Positions 1 to 10,902 of a stretch of DNA of 64,000 nt are shown here, one piece after another; position 1 is the stretch's first letter, and each line of letters begins with the position of its first letter. The position numbers and the translations under genes are program-made. Below the pieces are notes generated by a model. The model was not told where the DNA came from. It did not search any database and saw only the letters and a list, made by a program, of their open reading frames with translations. The DNA lies in the NCBI GenBank assembly GCA_030685235.1, contig MU839088.1, forward strand, positions 372,001 through 436,000, written 5' to 3'. This DNA comes from Copromyces sp. CBS 386.78. Its lineage: Eukaryota; Ascomycota; Sordariomycetes; Sordariales; Sordariaceae.

Positions 1-73
1 ACCCACAACCCAACTACTATCCGGTACCTCTTCACTGTCCCCAAAAGAAGCGATCGCGCAGAAACCGCCCGAT

Positions 74-2137
74 ATGGACGAGATAGTTGTTGATCCCGGT
101 TCTAGCGCCGCCCAGTTCAGTATCATGCAGTCGCAACAACCGCCCCAACACGGCCCCGAGGTCCGTTTGACCGCCGCCGGTGTGCCCCGCAAGAAGCCCG
201 GCCGCAAACCGAAACCCAAAGACCCCGCCGACGAGAACTCGACCGCCACCGAACAGCTGCCCAAGCAGCGCCGTCCGCGCAAGCCCAGAGACCCCAATGC
301 CCCTCCCATCCAGAGAAAGAGGAAAGCGGCCGACGCCCCCGATGCCGCCGACCACGACACCTCGATGGAGATTGATACCTCGTTGGCTTCTGCCAATCGT
401 TATCTCGGCGGCCCCAGCAGGCTAGAAGCACCTATTATTTCTCTCCATCAACGGGCGCAGAAGATACCCAAACGCGAGACATCCCATGCCGTGTCCATGA
501 GCCATCTGCTCAACGAAGATGACCCCCCGCCGAAGCCCCAGCCTGCCGCTGCCAAACAAGTGTATGATCCCGTAAGAAGCAGTTACGACCCAGTCCGCGA
601 AACCATGATGTCCAGAGACGTTTTCGGCACCGGCTCTATCATGGGCTCGCCCCGCGCACCTGCCTCACAACCGGTTATTAACCGCGCCAGCGCCTCGCCA
701 TCGATTGCGAGCTTGGTCGATCCTCCTGCTCCCACCAACATCATTTCGCCTGGCCCGTCACACCAAACGCCTTACAGCACCGCCCCTACCAAGTCGCGCC
801 TTCAGGAGTCAACATCTGCTACTCCTTCATCATCCAACCCTGTGCGCCCCACGCCACAACAAATCACCAAGCCGCAAATTATCGAAGTCAGGCGTGCCCC
901 TCCGCCGCCTCCCGCACCATCGGCCTCCCAAAGAAAGCCGTCGCCCCCCAAGAACTCGTTCACTAGCATGTCCACAGTTCCGCCGACGTCATCGGCAGCA
1001 GCCGCTACCAACGCAGCAACAGCGGCCCCGTCAACAACAGCTCCCCCCACCAACAACAAGAAGCTCACAGCTCTTGTGCAACAGGAACGCGAAAGCACCA
1101 ATTCCCGTGGAAACAAGACCGGGAGCAACCACTCTTCAGAAGCGGTTAAACGTGATGGAGGCAGCAACAGCCTGAGAGATGCCCTCCTTCCCCCCTTACC
1201 CTCTATCGGTGGACACGGCACCGAGCGCTCCATCCTCGACTTTGGCAAAGCCAACCCCGGTCAGGAAATCGAAGCACCCTCCATCAAGATCCACATCCCT
1301 TTGAACGGCGAAACAAACAAATACGTCAACTTCATGCGCATGGCCGAGGGGCAATACGGTTGGGACGCTTTACACCCTCGACAAGCAGCCAACCGGGAGC
1401 GCAAAGCACGCATCGCAGCCGCTACTGCCGCGCTCGAGAAGTCAGTAGGCACTAGCGGGCGGGAATCGGGAGAGGAAATGGACGAGGACATCCAATCCGA
1501 CGCGGAGAACAGCAATATCGAGATGGGCGGCATGGGCGGTGTTGGTCTTAATCCCACTACGAATGGCATCGCTTCTGGTCCAGAGGCACCAGCAAAGCCG
1601 GCGAGGAAAAAGAGGAATTTCAAGGAGGATGAATACGATATCGATGATGACTTTGTCGACGACTCGGAGATGCTCTGGGAGGCGCAAGCGGCTGCTTCTA
1701 GGGATGGCTTCTTCGTGTACTCGGGTCCGCTGATTCCCGAGGTACCCAAGCCTGAAGTGGCACCACCTGCACGTCGCGGACGCGGTGGAGGAAGGGGCAG
1801 CAGAGGCGGACGAGGCGGGACAACGCGCGGTGGTGCTGCTAGCGCGGCACATGGAGCGGATGGTACAGCAACGGAGAAACCAAGTGGACGAGGTAGGGGT
1901 GGTGGACCGGGGAGCCGAGGCGGTCGGGGCGGTGGAGATGGGACACGAAAGCCGAGGATTACGAAACTGGAGAAGGAGCAGAGGGACAGGGAAAAGGCGG
2001 AGAGGGAGCGGTTGGCGGCGATCACGGCCGCGGCGAAGGCGCAAGCTGTGTCGGCGGCGGGCGGAGGACCGTATATGTTGGGATTGAGTCCGCCTCCTGC
2101 TGCAGCTGGTGGGCCGACGGCGATGATGATTGATTAG
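74..2137 (+). CDS. HPC2/ubinuclein-like HIRA histone-chaperone subunit
   Basis: Single-exon protein of 687 residues. Most of it is low-complexity and probably disordered, rich in Pro, Ser, Ala and basic KPGRKPKPK-type stretches near residues 35-75. The decisive part is a short acidic-aromatic block at about residues 512-560 (DEYDIDDDFVDDSE followed by GFFVYSGPL), which matches the HUN domain of Hpc2/ubinuclein proteins. Two RGG-rich runs follow (about 570-640) and then a charged helix. In yeast and animals this family is a subunit of the HIR/HIRA complex, which deposits H3-H4 independently of replication and represses histone genes. The HUN block contacts the histones. The start is the first ATG, only 73 bases into the window, so a further upstream exon cannot be excluded. 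The gene converges on SMC4. Confidence 0.85.
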   Translation: MDEIVVDPGSSAAQFSIMQSQQPPQHGPEVRLTAAGVPRKKPGRKPKPKDPADENSTATEQLPKQRRPRKPRDPNAPPIQRKRKAADAPDAADHDTSMEIDTSLASANRYLGGPSRLEAPIISLHQRAQKIPKRETSHAVSMSHLLNEDDPPPKPQPAAAKQVYDPVRSSYDPVRETMMSRDVFGTGSIMGSPRAPASQPVINRASASPSIASLVDPPAPTNIISPGPSHQTPYSTAPTKSRLQESTSATPSSSNPVRPTPQQITKPQIIEVRRAPPPPPAPSASQRKPSPPKNSFTSMSTVPPTSSAAAATNAATAAPSTTAPPTNNKKLTALVQQERESTNSRGNKTGSNHSSEAVKRDGGSNSLRDALLPPLPSIGGHGTERSILDFGKANPGQEIEAPSIKIHIPLNGETNKYVNFMRMAEGQYGWDALHPRQAANRERKARIAAATAALEKSVGTSGRESGEEMDEDIQSDAENSNIEMGGMGGVGLNPTTNGIASGPEAPAKPARKKRNFKEDEYDIDDDFVDDSEMLWEAQAAASRDGFFVYSGPLIPEVPKPEVAPPARRGRGGGRGSRGGRGGTTRGGAASAAHGADGTATEKPSGRGRGGGPGSRGGRGGGDGTRKPRITKLEKEQRDREKAERERLAAITAAAKAQAVSAAGGGPYMLGLSPPPAAAGGPTAMMID

Positions 2138-3249
2138 GCATCACGTCCAGAAAGTGGAAGACCTCGAATGGCGATCTTCTCAAGTGGATGCGGGCTGTGA
2201 ATGATGTACATCAGGAAATCATAAAGAGGATGGGAGAGAGGAGGTAAAGTGGAATGTGGAATGACGTTCTGTTTTTTCATGTCATTGTTATCGTTGTTTC
2301 CGGGCGTTCTATACACACACACACACACATAATGGTTATGAATGGGTGGTTCATGTAGTACGGATGGGAGAGGCACACTGGTTGGCGGTTTGTGATACTG
2401 CTTTCGTTCCGTCACTAGCATTGCCCTGGAAGGAAAGGAGGGTGGCTAGGCATCTTTATGAGGACTCTTATCGCTATCAGTATCAAGTGTCACGTATCAT
2501 CATTATTACTACTAGAGGAGCGCGGTGGTTTACCCACACGACACGTACCGACACACACGCACAAAGACAGACCAGACTCTTTGCATGTATTTTTGCTGTA
2601 TTGTTGTACGAATGAAGGAGTGAACGCGAATTAGATGAGAGTGGGTGGATGGGACGTAACTGACGGGTTGATGATGGACGGTCGGTGGCGAGCAGAGGAA
2701 AGAAAGGGAAGCGAACCGGCACTGCCTGTACGTAACTTCTCTCGGTAGATGCGTGTAATCCATTAATGAGAAGTGCCATCATAAAGATTTCACTTGCGGT
2801 TCTATAAAGGCTTGCGTGGACTTCCTTTCACTTCATCGGTGACCCAGATTGCTCCTAAAAAACTTGTTAGGGTGCATAGCTTCGAATCATCGTCGTACTT
2901 TATTTTCAACAATGCCCATACATTGGAGCCAAGATATACATATCTGAAGGGACCAGCAAGTCGGCAACCGAGCAGATAAGTTGCAGGCAAGTCTGATTCA
3001 GTTCATCAAAGACAGCAGAAAAGCCAATTCCATTCGCAGCATAAGCCATAACTCCTACAAGAACAGATACAGGAACCCTCCACAACCTAACGTCAAATCA
3101 TGAATCCAATGAACCCATATGTACAGAACTTACACCAAACCCACCCTTACCTCTCTATACCTGACACCCTAACCCACCCCTCAACCCTCTCAACAGCAGC
3201 AATTCCCCCCGAAAGCAGGCATGCCATACCATACCATGTAGGTGGGTAT
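2138..3249. other. Convergent 3' intergenic region, HPC2-like and SMC4
   Basis: About 1.1 kb between two converging genes, presumably holding both 3' UTRs and polyadenylation sites. An (AC)8 microsatellite lies at 2313-2328. I see no credible coding region; the small open frames here have no recognisable domain. Confidence 0.6.
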
Positions 3250-6200
3250 CTAAGCCTCAATACTAGCAATAGTCAACTCGGCAGTCCTCTCCATGGCCTC
3301 CCTTTGCCGTTCCATCGCCTCTTTTCGTTCCCGTTCCTCGCGTTCCCTCCTCTCCCTCTCCCGCCGTTCTTTTTCTTCTTTCTGGTGTTTTCCCCTCTGG
3401 ATGTAATCGTGGTTCTCAATGGTGACAGACTTGGTCATGTGGTTGACCTTGTAGACGCCGACGAGGCGGGCGGCGAGCTCAAACATGTTGTTGCGCAGGG
3501 AGATGACGATGAACTGGGCGTTTTTGGTGCGTTCTTTGATGTAGGAGGCCACGATTGAGACCTGTTTCGTTCAGGATTAGTAAGCAACAAAAAACCAAAT
3601 GTGGATGGGTCGAGCGTAGGGAGCCCGAAAGGAAAGGAAAATAGGGAAGAAGGGGGAGAGGGGAAAGGGAAGGGTAAAAAGGGGGGGAAGGCAAAAGCGG
3701 AAAAAAAAAAAAAAAAAAGAGTACACTCACATTCCTGAAATCCAGCGCCGCATCAATCTCATCCATAACATAAAGCGGCGTCGGCTTATAATGATGCAGC
3801 GCGAAAACCAGCGCCAGACTACTCAACGTCTTCTCGCCACCGGACAAGTTACTAATATTCTTCCAGCTCTTTTTCGGCGGCATCACGCTGAACAAAATCC
3901 CTTCCGAGAAGGGATCTAACGAATCCACCAGCTCCAGCTCCGCGTTTCCGCCCATGGTGATCATCTGGTACATCTCCTTTAATCTCAGCGAGATCGTGGA
4001 GAAGCCTTCCATGAACCCTTCCAACCGCAAACGGCGGAGTTCATCAAGCCGCTTCTTGGCGGCATCGCGCTGGGAGACGGCGGATGCGAGATCGGAAGAG
4101 CGGGCCAGGTGTTCTTCTACGCGCCGACGGTATTCGGAGAGGACAGAGAGGTCGATGTTCACGTTGGAGATCTTTTCTTCGAGAGCGGCGATCTCGCCTT
4201 TGAGTTTCTCTTTGGACATGTCGGCTAGCTCGTCGCGGGTGTAGCGGGGGAGTTCGAGGGGGTTGCGGGGTTTGCGGGGGGTTTTACCGGTTTGTTGGCG
4301 GCGCTTCTTCTGCTTTTGCTTCTTGGGGGTTTTATTCCTGCGCTGGCGAGGTTCCTCGTCATTTTCGTCGAGGGACATGGCATCTTCTTCTTCTTCTTCT
4401 TCTTCTTCTTCCTCGTCTTCTTTGTCTTCTTCGGCCTCAGCGGCTTCAGCTTCGAGTTGCGCTTGGAGAATAGAATCAGGATCGTCAACGTCCATCGCAT
4501 CGGGATCGGCAGGCCCTTGAGGTGCTGTTACTGCGTCAGCGCTGGTGCCGCGCTCGAGATCTTCAATGTCTTGTAGGACGAGCTTGGAGAGCTTGTCTTC
4601 CCAGTAGCGCAGACGCTTCTGGTTCTCGGACAAGATCTTTTGGTTCTCCTCAAGCTTGTTGCGCATCTCAATTTCCACCGCTCTCGTCTCGTTGAGCTCG
4701 GCCGTCTTCTCATCCAGCTCCTTCTTCATAGCCGCCAACTCCTTCTTCTTCTCCTTGAGCGCCTCCTGAGCCTCTTCGACGCGGGTCGTGAGACTCTCAG
4801 CGGTATCGCCCTGGTTCTGGATCTCCTCCTCCAAAGCCTCGGTCTCCTGAATGGCGTTCTGCAGCTCCTTGGAAGCTTTGTTAAAATCCTTCTCAAGCTT
4901 GTGCTTCTGCTTCTCCGCCTTCGCCATCTTCACCTCGGCGGCGTTGGTCTCCTCGTTTTGGGTGGCGATTTCGGCCTTGAGCGAGTCCACGGCGGCTTTC
5001 TGGGACCGAAGCTTTTCACCACCCACCTTCATGATCTTATCCTGAAGGGCCTTGATTTCGTCCTCGACGGAGGACATCTCTTCGCGCAGCTTCTCGACCT
5101 CGCCTTTGAGCTTGGCGATCTCCTTTTCCAGGGCGGCGACGCGGTTGTCGTCCGTCTTGGAAGGCTGTTGCTCCTTGCTGAGCTCCTTGATACGGCGCTG
5201 GGCGTCGGTGAGGTTGCGTTCGGAGCTTTCAACTTCGAGGTTGATCTTCTGCATCTTGGTCTCGAGCTGGGGAACCATGGACTGAACCTGGCGCAGACGG
5301 GACTCAAGTTCTCGTTGGCGGTCTTGGAATTCGTTGAAGGCTTGTTCGAGGGTATCGCGGTCTTGCTCCAGCTTGTCAACTTGCTCCTTGGTGGTGTCGG
5401 CTACAAGCTTGGAGGACATCAGACCCCTCTTGACTGTAGTGCCACCACCCGTCATGGTACCTGACTTGTCGATGAGCTCGCCGGCAAGGGTCACTACTCG
5501 CCATCTCTTGGCACCGTAGGCGATACGGTTCGCCTGAGCGAGGTCCTTGGCAACCAATGTGTCCTGGAGAGCGTGGTAGAAGGCGGGTCGGAACTTGTCG
5601 TCTTTAGGCTTTACAAGGTCAAAGAGACGAGGGGCATTTTCGGGGGTTTGGATGGGAGACATGTCGCGGACTCTCAACTTGTCCAAGCACATAAAGTTTC
5701 CACGTCCGAGGTTGGTTTTCCTGAGATACTCGATGCATTGCTGACCGGCCTCAACGGTGTCGGTAACAAAGTTGTCGAGCGCACCACAGGCTGTAGAGAT
5801 GGCAATGTCGTACTTCTGGTCGATAGCACCGAGATTTCCAAGACGTCCATGGAACCCATCGATACGACCCGACTCCTTCATGCGCATAAGCGCAGTCAAG
5901 ACATTGCCTCGGTTTTGGGTAGCGGACAAGCTCGACCGCGCCTCGTCAGCCTTTTGCCGAGCATTCGAAAGCTGTTGTCGGTACTTGGGTTCCTCCTCCG
6001 CAAGCTTGGCAAGCTCAGCTTCGATCTTCTTGCCCTCCTTAATCAGGTTCGCTCTCTCGGCCTTGCACTGCTCCATCTCCTCGGCCTTGGCCGCTTGCCT
6101 TTCCTGGATGGCCACAATCTTCGCCTCCATCTCCTCCAGGGCCACAGTCCCTGCATTGGCCTTTTCCCTGAGAATAGCCAGCTCACTTTCCGCAACGGCA

Positions 6201-8402
6201 ATGGCGGATTGTTTCTGGTTGATCTTGTCCTTCCATGGCTCGAGAGACTTTTGCTTTGCCGCAATCTGATCAGAGTATTTCTGCGTCTTGCCCTTGAGGC
6301 TTTCGCGAATCGTGGCAAGTTCGGCCTCCTCCTCCTTGACTTTTTTCTCCAGGAAGACGATGTCCTTTTGACGACGCTCAATCTCCTTGGTGCAGTTCTG
6401 GATGGTCTCCTCCGCTTCGACAGTTGTCTTCTCGGCATTGGCGATTGTCTTCTCAAGCTTCTTACGCTTGTCGGTCAAGAACTTTCGCTTCTCCTCGAAT
6501 TTGACCCGTTCCTGCTCGAACTTGTTCATCTCCTTGACCAGCTGCTGTGTCTGCTTCTCCCAGGAGTCGTACTCCTTACTACCCTTGGAGTAGGCCTTTT
6601 CCAACTGCTTGATGAGCTGTTCGCTGCCGTGATGCTTCTCGAGCTCCGCGTCAAGCTGTGCCTGCATCTGGCCGATAGCCTCCTCCGTGACAGCAATATT
6701 GTCGTCGCATTCACTGATGTATAGCTGGTAGAGGGCCGACTGCTTCAGAGCCAGTTCGTTTTCATCGCGAACAAACGCCAGCGCCTTGTTCTTCTTGTCC
6801 TCGAGGCTGTTCCTTTCCTTTTCCACGTGCTGGACACGACCGCTCTTCTCCATGCAGATTTCGTTGAGGGTCTCGACCTCGGTAGCTGACTCTTCGATTG
6901 GCGTTTTGTATTTGGAAGTGCCGATGATGTCTTCCAGGTACTCCAGCAGACCGTCTTCGTGCTCATTGCCGGCCTTGGCCTTCATCTGGGCAATCGATTC
7001 GACTTCACCCTGCAGGATGAGGAAACGCTTATGGTCCAGATCGACGCCACGGTCGCGGAGTAGCGTAGTCACGGTGGTGAAATTGGATGATTTGCCGTTG
7101 ATGTAGTACTGGCTCGAGTTGTTCTTGAAGGCTTTGCGCGAGATGATGAGTGTTGAGTCAGGGATGACCTCGTGACCGCCGCCGGGCTACAAATGTCAGC
7201 ACAACAACTTTTTTCAAGACATTCTTTCTACTTACCATGTCCATGACTTCCTGGAAATGCACTTCCACCTCACAGTAGCTGAGATCTGGGAACTGGGCCG
7301 AGTTGTGAATCAAGGCCGAGATCTTCCCTTGTCGCATCTTGCTGGCGCGGAAACCGAAGACGAAAAGCAACGAGTCGATGACGTTGGACTTGCCGGAACC
7401 GTTGGGGCCCACGACCGAAGAGAACGAAGCATGAAAGGGGCCAACCTCCTGTCTACCAGCGTAACTCTTGAAGTTGATGAGCACAAGGTTGGTGATGACG
7501 ATGCGTGGCTTCGGGCCAGCATCCTCGACAACGGGAAGAGCCATGGTTCGCGACTTGAGCACAATGTCCATGGGCTTTTCCAAAATGGTATCCATAGCCC
7601 TGACAGGCTTCTGTGCCGCCACCACGGTTTCATCTGCTGTTGATGCTGGCTGGGTGTTGACGAGTGTCTCTGATGCTGCGGTCGCTGGAGGTGGTAAGTT
7701 TATACGTGTCTGGGTGATGTCTTGTAGAGGAGCGGGTTGGCGATCGACGCGCTGGGCTGACGGAGAGCCTGGTGTTGGTGTTCCTTGACGGCTGGCTTGT
7801 TGCTGTTGCAACTCGAGCTGGTCCTGCATGATCTTTGCTGGCGATCTGCTGAGCCGCCGCACAAGTGTCCTACGCTTCCGCGGGGGTGACTGTATTTCTT
7901 GTGTATCCCGCGCTTCTGGCTCCGCAATCATGGCATTTGTAGCAGGCGACACAGCAGACGCGACAGTCCCATTGGGGTCGATGCTCTCCTCCATTGGTTC
8001 GTCTTTCGGTTTGAGGGCGGGTTCTGGCGTACCAGGTGCGGCTTCGGGTTCGACATGGGCAACCATATTCGGTTCGGCGCTGGGCTCTTCGCTGGGTTTG
8101 GGGGCGGCGTTCTTCTTAGGTCGTCCGCGTCTTTTTGGCGCAGCTTTTGGTGCCGATGTCGGTGCTGTCGATGATGATGGTGCTGCTGGTGTTCCTGCCC
8201 TGGGAGCGGGCGTGGCCGTCGACCTTCTGGTGCTGCGCTGAGCAGTCTTGCGGGCTGCTGAAGCAGGGGCGGGTGTATAGTCCTCCTCCTCGTCATCCTC
8301 GGCAGCTTTCGATGTGTTCGCGATCTCGTCGTCCGATGATGATTCTTCGATAATGGGGGCGCGCCTGGTTGCGGCGGCCCGACGCGATGGGCGCGTCGAC
8401 AT
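3250..8402 (-). CDS. smc4: Condensin subunit SMC4
   Basis: Three exons read on the minus strand: 8402-7236, 7186-3731 and 3561-3250. The introns have GTAAGT and GTGAGT donors, both in phase 0. The product is about 1643 residues, longer than the usual 1400-1500 because of a disordered, Ser/Pro/Ala-rich N-terminal extension of about 290 residues. The Walker A loop GPNGSGKS lies at about residue 332. Long coiled coils flank an SMC hinge near residues 825-1000. The C-terminal ATPase half has the signature LSGGEKTLSSLAL (about 1503) and Walker B PLYVMDEIDAALD. A poly-Glu run lies near residue 1320, and a Lys/Glu/Arg-rich tail ends the protein. SMC4 pairs with SMC2 in condensin, which compacts mitotic chromosomes. 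DHKRFLILQGEVE in exon 2 is typical of SMC4 rather than of other SMC classes. Exon 3 restores the FRNVSIVASYIKERT junction across the intron. Confidence 0.96.
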
Positions 8403-9034
8403 GGCTGATGTTCGTCGGTGGTATTTTTGGCTCGCAAATTCTAGACTCGATCAATTCGGGAATCAAGGCAAAAAAATCAGAACAGAATGCGGCGGAAGTT
8501 GTGGGTATCAAACAACGAAGATGTGAAGGTTTATGCAAAAAATAAAAAGTGAAAACGCAAGACTGTATTCACATTTGGCAGTGTGACAGACACCGAATGG
8601 AACACCCGGAAACTCTTCGCTAGGTTGTCGCAGCTCCTTGCCCCGCCGCGGTTGTTGACATTCAGGGCAGTTGCAGCGTAAACAATCAGCCACAGCAGCC
8701 ACAGCCCATGCAATTTGTGCGCTGCAGCGGCCGACCCCTCTTGCCTGACACTCGCACCGTGTCGCGCTACCATGCGTTGCAGGTGGGTCTCTGCACTTGT
8801 AACAAACATCGCGCTTACGGGTATCTTATCGATAAGCTAGGGTAATTTACTTAGCGCTGGTACAAATCCGGGGAAGGCTCCATTGATGTGCGCCCAGGGC
8901 TCCATCTTCAGGCAGGGAAGGTCGCTGCAATGTTTCCAGTGCATGACGGCATCCCTTGGAATCTCCATTTCCATTCAACATCTGAGAGCAACGGGGAATT
9001 TCAACTACACAACCAAGGAGACTCCAACATCACG
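8403..9034. promoter_or_regulatory. Divergent promoter region of SMC4 and the ELYS-like gene
   Basis: 632 bp between two start codons that point away from each other. It holds a perfect 12-bp palindrome CTTATCGATAAG at 8825-8836 (two overlapping GATA cores), which recurs at 45388-45399 upstream of the dehydrogenase gene. No clear TATA box was found for either gene. Confidence 0.5.
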
Positions 9035-10109
9035 ATGGCTGACTTTACAGAGTACAACAACGTGTTCCCCTCGCCGGGAATCATAAACCCCTACGACCAC
9101 AAGGGGGCCAGTGCCATCGAGACCTTCCGCAAGTCATTCCGCGGCGTCCTATTTGTGGATCGCGTCCTAAGTCGGTTAGGCATCAGCCAAGGTTAGTATA
9201 AACACTAAACACCATAACCAATCACCCAAGCAACCAATTCATTATAGCGTCCTTCATCGCTAACTACCGCTGTAATTACCTGCTAGGCACTGCATATCCG
9301 CCCAAAGGTGAAAATGGCCTTCGCTCCCTTCATCAACAAATCTGCCAAAGCAGCGTCTCGTCGCACTCCAAAATCTCACTTCTTTACTATCTCCTTCTCG
9401 ACCATGATGACATTCACCCCGGTCGTTCGCAGTGGGCGGACGGTTTTGCTGAGGAGGCAGGACTGCCGAAGAAGTACCAGATTCTTATGAGGGGCCTGTG
9501 GCATATGGATCGCAAGGAGTTCAAGGTGCGTTCGTTTGGTCATGGAGCTCGCTCATTCAATAGACACCGAGATGCCAACAAAGGCTAACAAACGCTGCTA
9601 AACAGTACGCAATCGAAAACCTAACTCACCCTTCCCTCCCCACCGAATTCGCCGACGAAATCACCATCGCCCTCGTCCGCCTCCCGCTTGCCAACAAGCG
9701 CAGCAGCTCTGCGAGTCAAAGCGATTACACCCTAGCTCTCGCCTACTTTCACGCCGCCCAGCCCGTCTTCACCTCATCCGAAGCTCTCGAGCTGCTCTTT
9801 GGTGCTCTGGCTCGCACCAACGTCACCGAAGCGCTCGATTTCTCGCGTCGCTACCCGGAGTGGACCCGTCAGCAGCTGTTTGAAAAGCTGTTGGCTTCGA
9901 TTCTGGAGCAGCCGGAAAAATTGGGAGCGAGGGGCAAGGAGCTCGTTAGCGCGGCGTTGACGGGCGAGGAGGAAAGTTGGTTTCAGAAATATCTGAGGCG
10001 TGGGGAAGGGAGGAAGAGTAAGGGCTCTGGTGTGCTTTTGAGGATGAGAGGGGTTGTGACAGGGAGGCTGAGCAGCATTGCCGCGTTGGAGAACCTTATG
10101 GGCCCCTAG
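9035..10109 (+). CDS. ELYS-like nuclear pore Y-complex protein
   Basis: Three exons: 9035-9191, 9287-9525 and 9606-10109. They join to 299 residues. Intron 1 (GTTAGT donor) has a GCTAAC branch site at 9259 and a CTGCTAG acceptor. An earlier in-frame acceptor at 9247 is possible but lacks that spacing. Intron 2 has GGCTAAC and ends AACAG. The joined product is helical, with [28 protein letters not shown] and [13 protein letters not shown]. This is the pattern of the fungal ELYS-like (nuclear pore complex assembly) domain, and a length near 300 is normal for fungal members. ELYS joins the Nup37 end of the Nup107-160 (Y) complex and in animals recruits pores to chromatin. A Nup37 gene lies about 8 kb downstream. 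An in-frame ATG upstream at 8931 exists, but 9035 fits the conserved start better. Confidence 0.82.
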
Positions 10110-10427
10110 TGATGCTGAAGATTGGGTTATCCGTATGGCTTTACGGGCGGGCGTTTTTCTGTCGATGGATTGATATCTGGCAACGGCATAGCGATGGCGT
10201 CTGGGTATCTCTAGGTCTTGCGATGGGAAGTGCCAATCACGACGATGATGCTTTTTTGCTTTTACAATTCGCTGACTGTAGAGATGTCTCTTGGCGTTCC
10301 TGACTGGTCCCAACGAATGATTACATCTCAAACAGCGTACTACCGGTATCACTCAGGGGATTTGGTTTAACTCAACAGGTAGGGTATTTCTTTACTCCAC
10401 GACCCAAACCGCGAAACACCTAATCCC
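10110..10427. other. Intergenic, no feature seen
   Basis: About 320 bp that probably holds the 3' UTR of the ELYS-like gene. No open frame or motif here is worth naming. Confidence 0.5.
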
Positions 10428-10902
10428 ATGGGATACAGTGACACTCCGCCTTATCAACGCCGCTGGTATGCACAGATTCGGGTATACTCAAATCGTGACA
10501 TCACCGAGAAAAAAGATAGGCTAATAGCCTCCACTGGAATTGCTCAACGCTACGCTCAAGATCGAGAGTGTAGCCTCGATGATTATCTGGCCGGGATCTG
10601 GCCACAAGAATTTCCTCAGTCTCTTTGCTTCTTATCGACTCGTGGAAAGCCATCCTACCGCCCGGACGAATATCGTGCACCATTCTGGTCCTGGGCTTCG
10701 GTGGAAGGGCCCGTATTTTGGTGAGGCAGATGGAAAACCGCAATCAAAGCCAATGTTCGAGGTCGTCAATGTACACCCTCGATTGAATAACTACCTCCAC
10801 GGATGCTGTCCCACGGCCACGGCGACGGTCACTCTCAGCCTTCAGCTATGGCCAATCCATCATCCTGGACACGTTTCAGACGGTGCAAACACCATGAGGT
10901 GA
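10428..10902 (+). pseudogene. Remnant of a HET-domain (heterokaryon incompatibility) gene
   Basis: The frame starting at 10428 reads RRWYAQIRVYSNRDIT, then KDRLIASTGIAQRYA, then DDYLAGIWPQ and finally YRAPFWSWASVEGPV before a stop at 10722-10724. This order of motifs is typical of the region after the HET domain in fungal HET proteins (DRL-ALSGIA, YLAGLW, YRAPSWSWAS). The likely continuation, FEVVNVHPRLNNYLHG, is in another frame (about 10754 onward), so there is a frameshift near 10720. The N-terminal HET domain itself (AL-SYVWG type) is not visible upstream. It reads as a 5'-truncated, frameshifted relic. HET proteins trigger cell death when incompatible hyphae fuse. A real gene with an unrecognised intron is less likely. 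Confidence 0.6.

Noticed and set aside
4640..5464. Plus-strand open frame of 274 codons inside SMC4
   Set aside because: Same cause: the antisense of coiled-coil sequence, with no domain.
5573..6724. Long plus-strand open frame (383 codons) inside the SMC4 gene
   Set aside because: It is antisense to the SMC4 coiled coil. Its Leu-rich text is a by-product of Glu/Lys-rich codons on the other strand.
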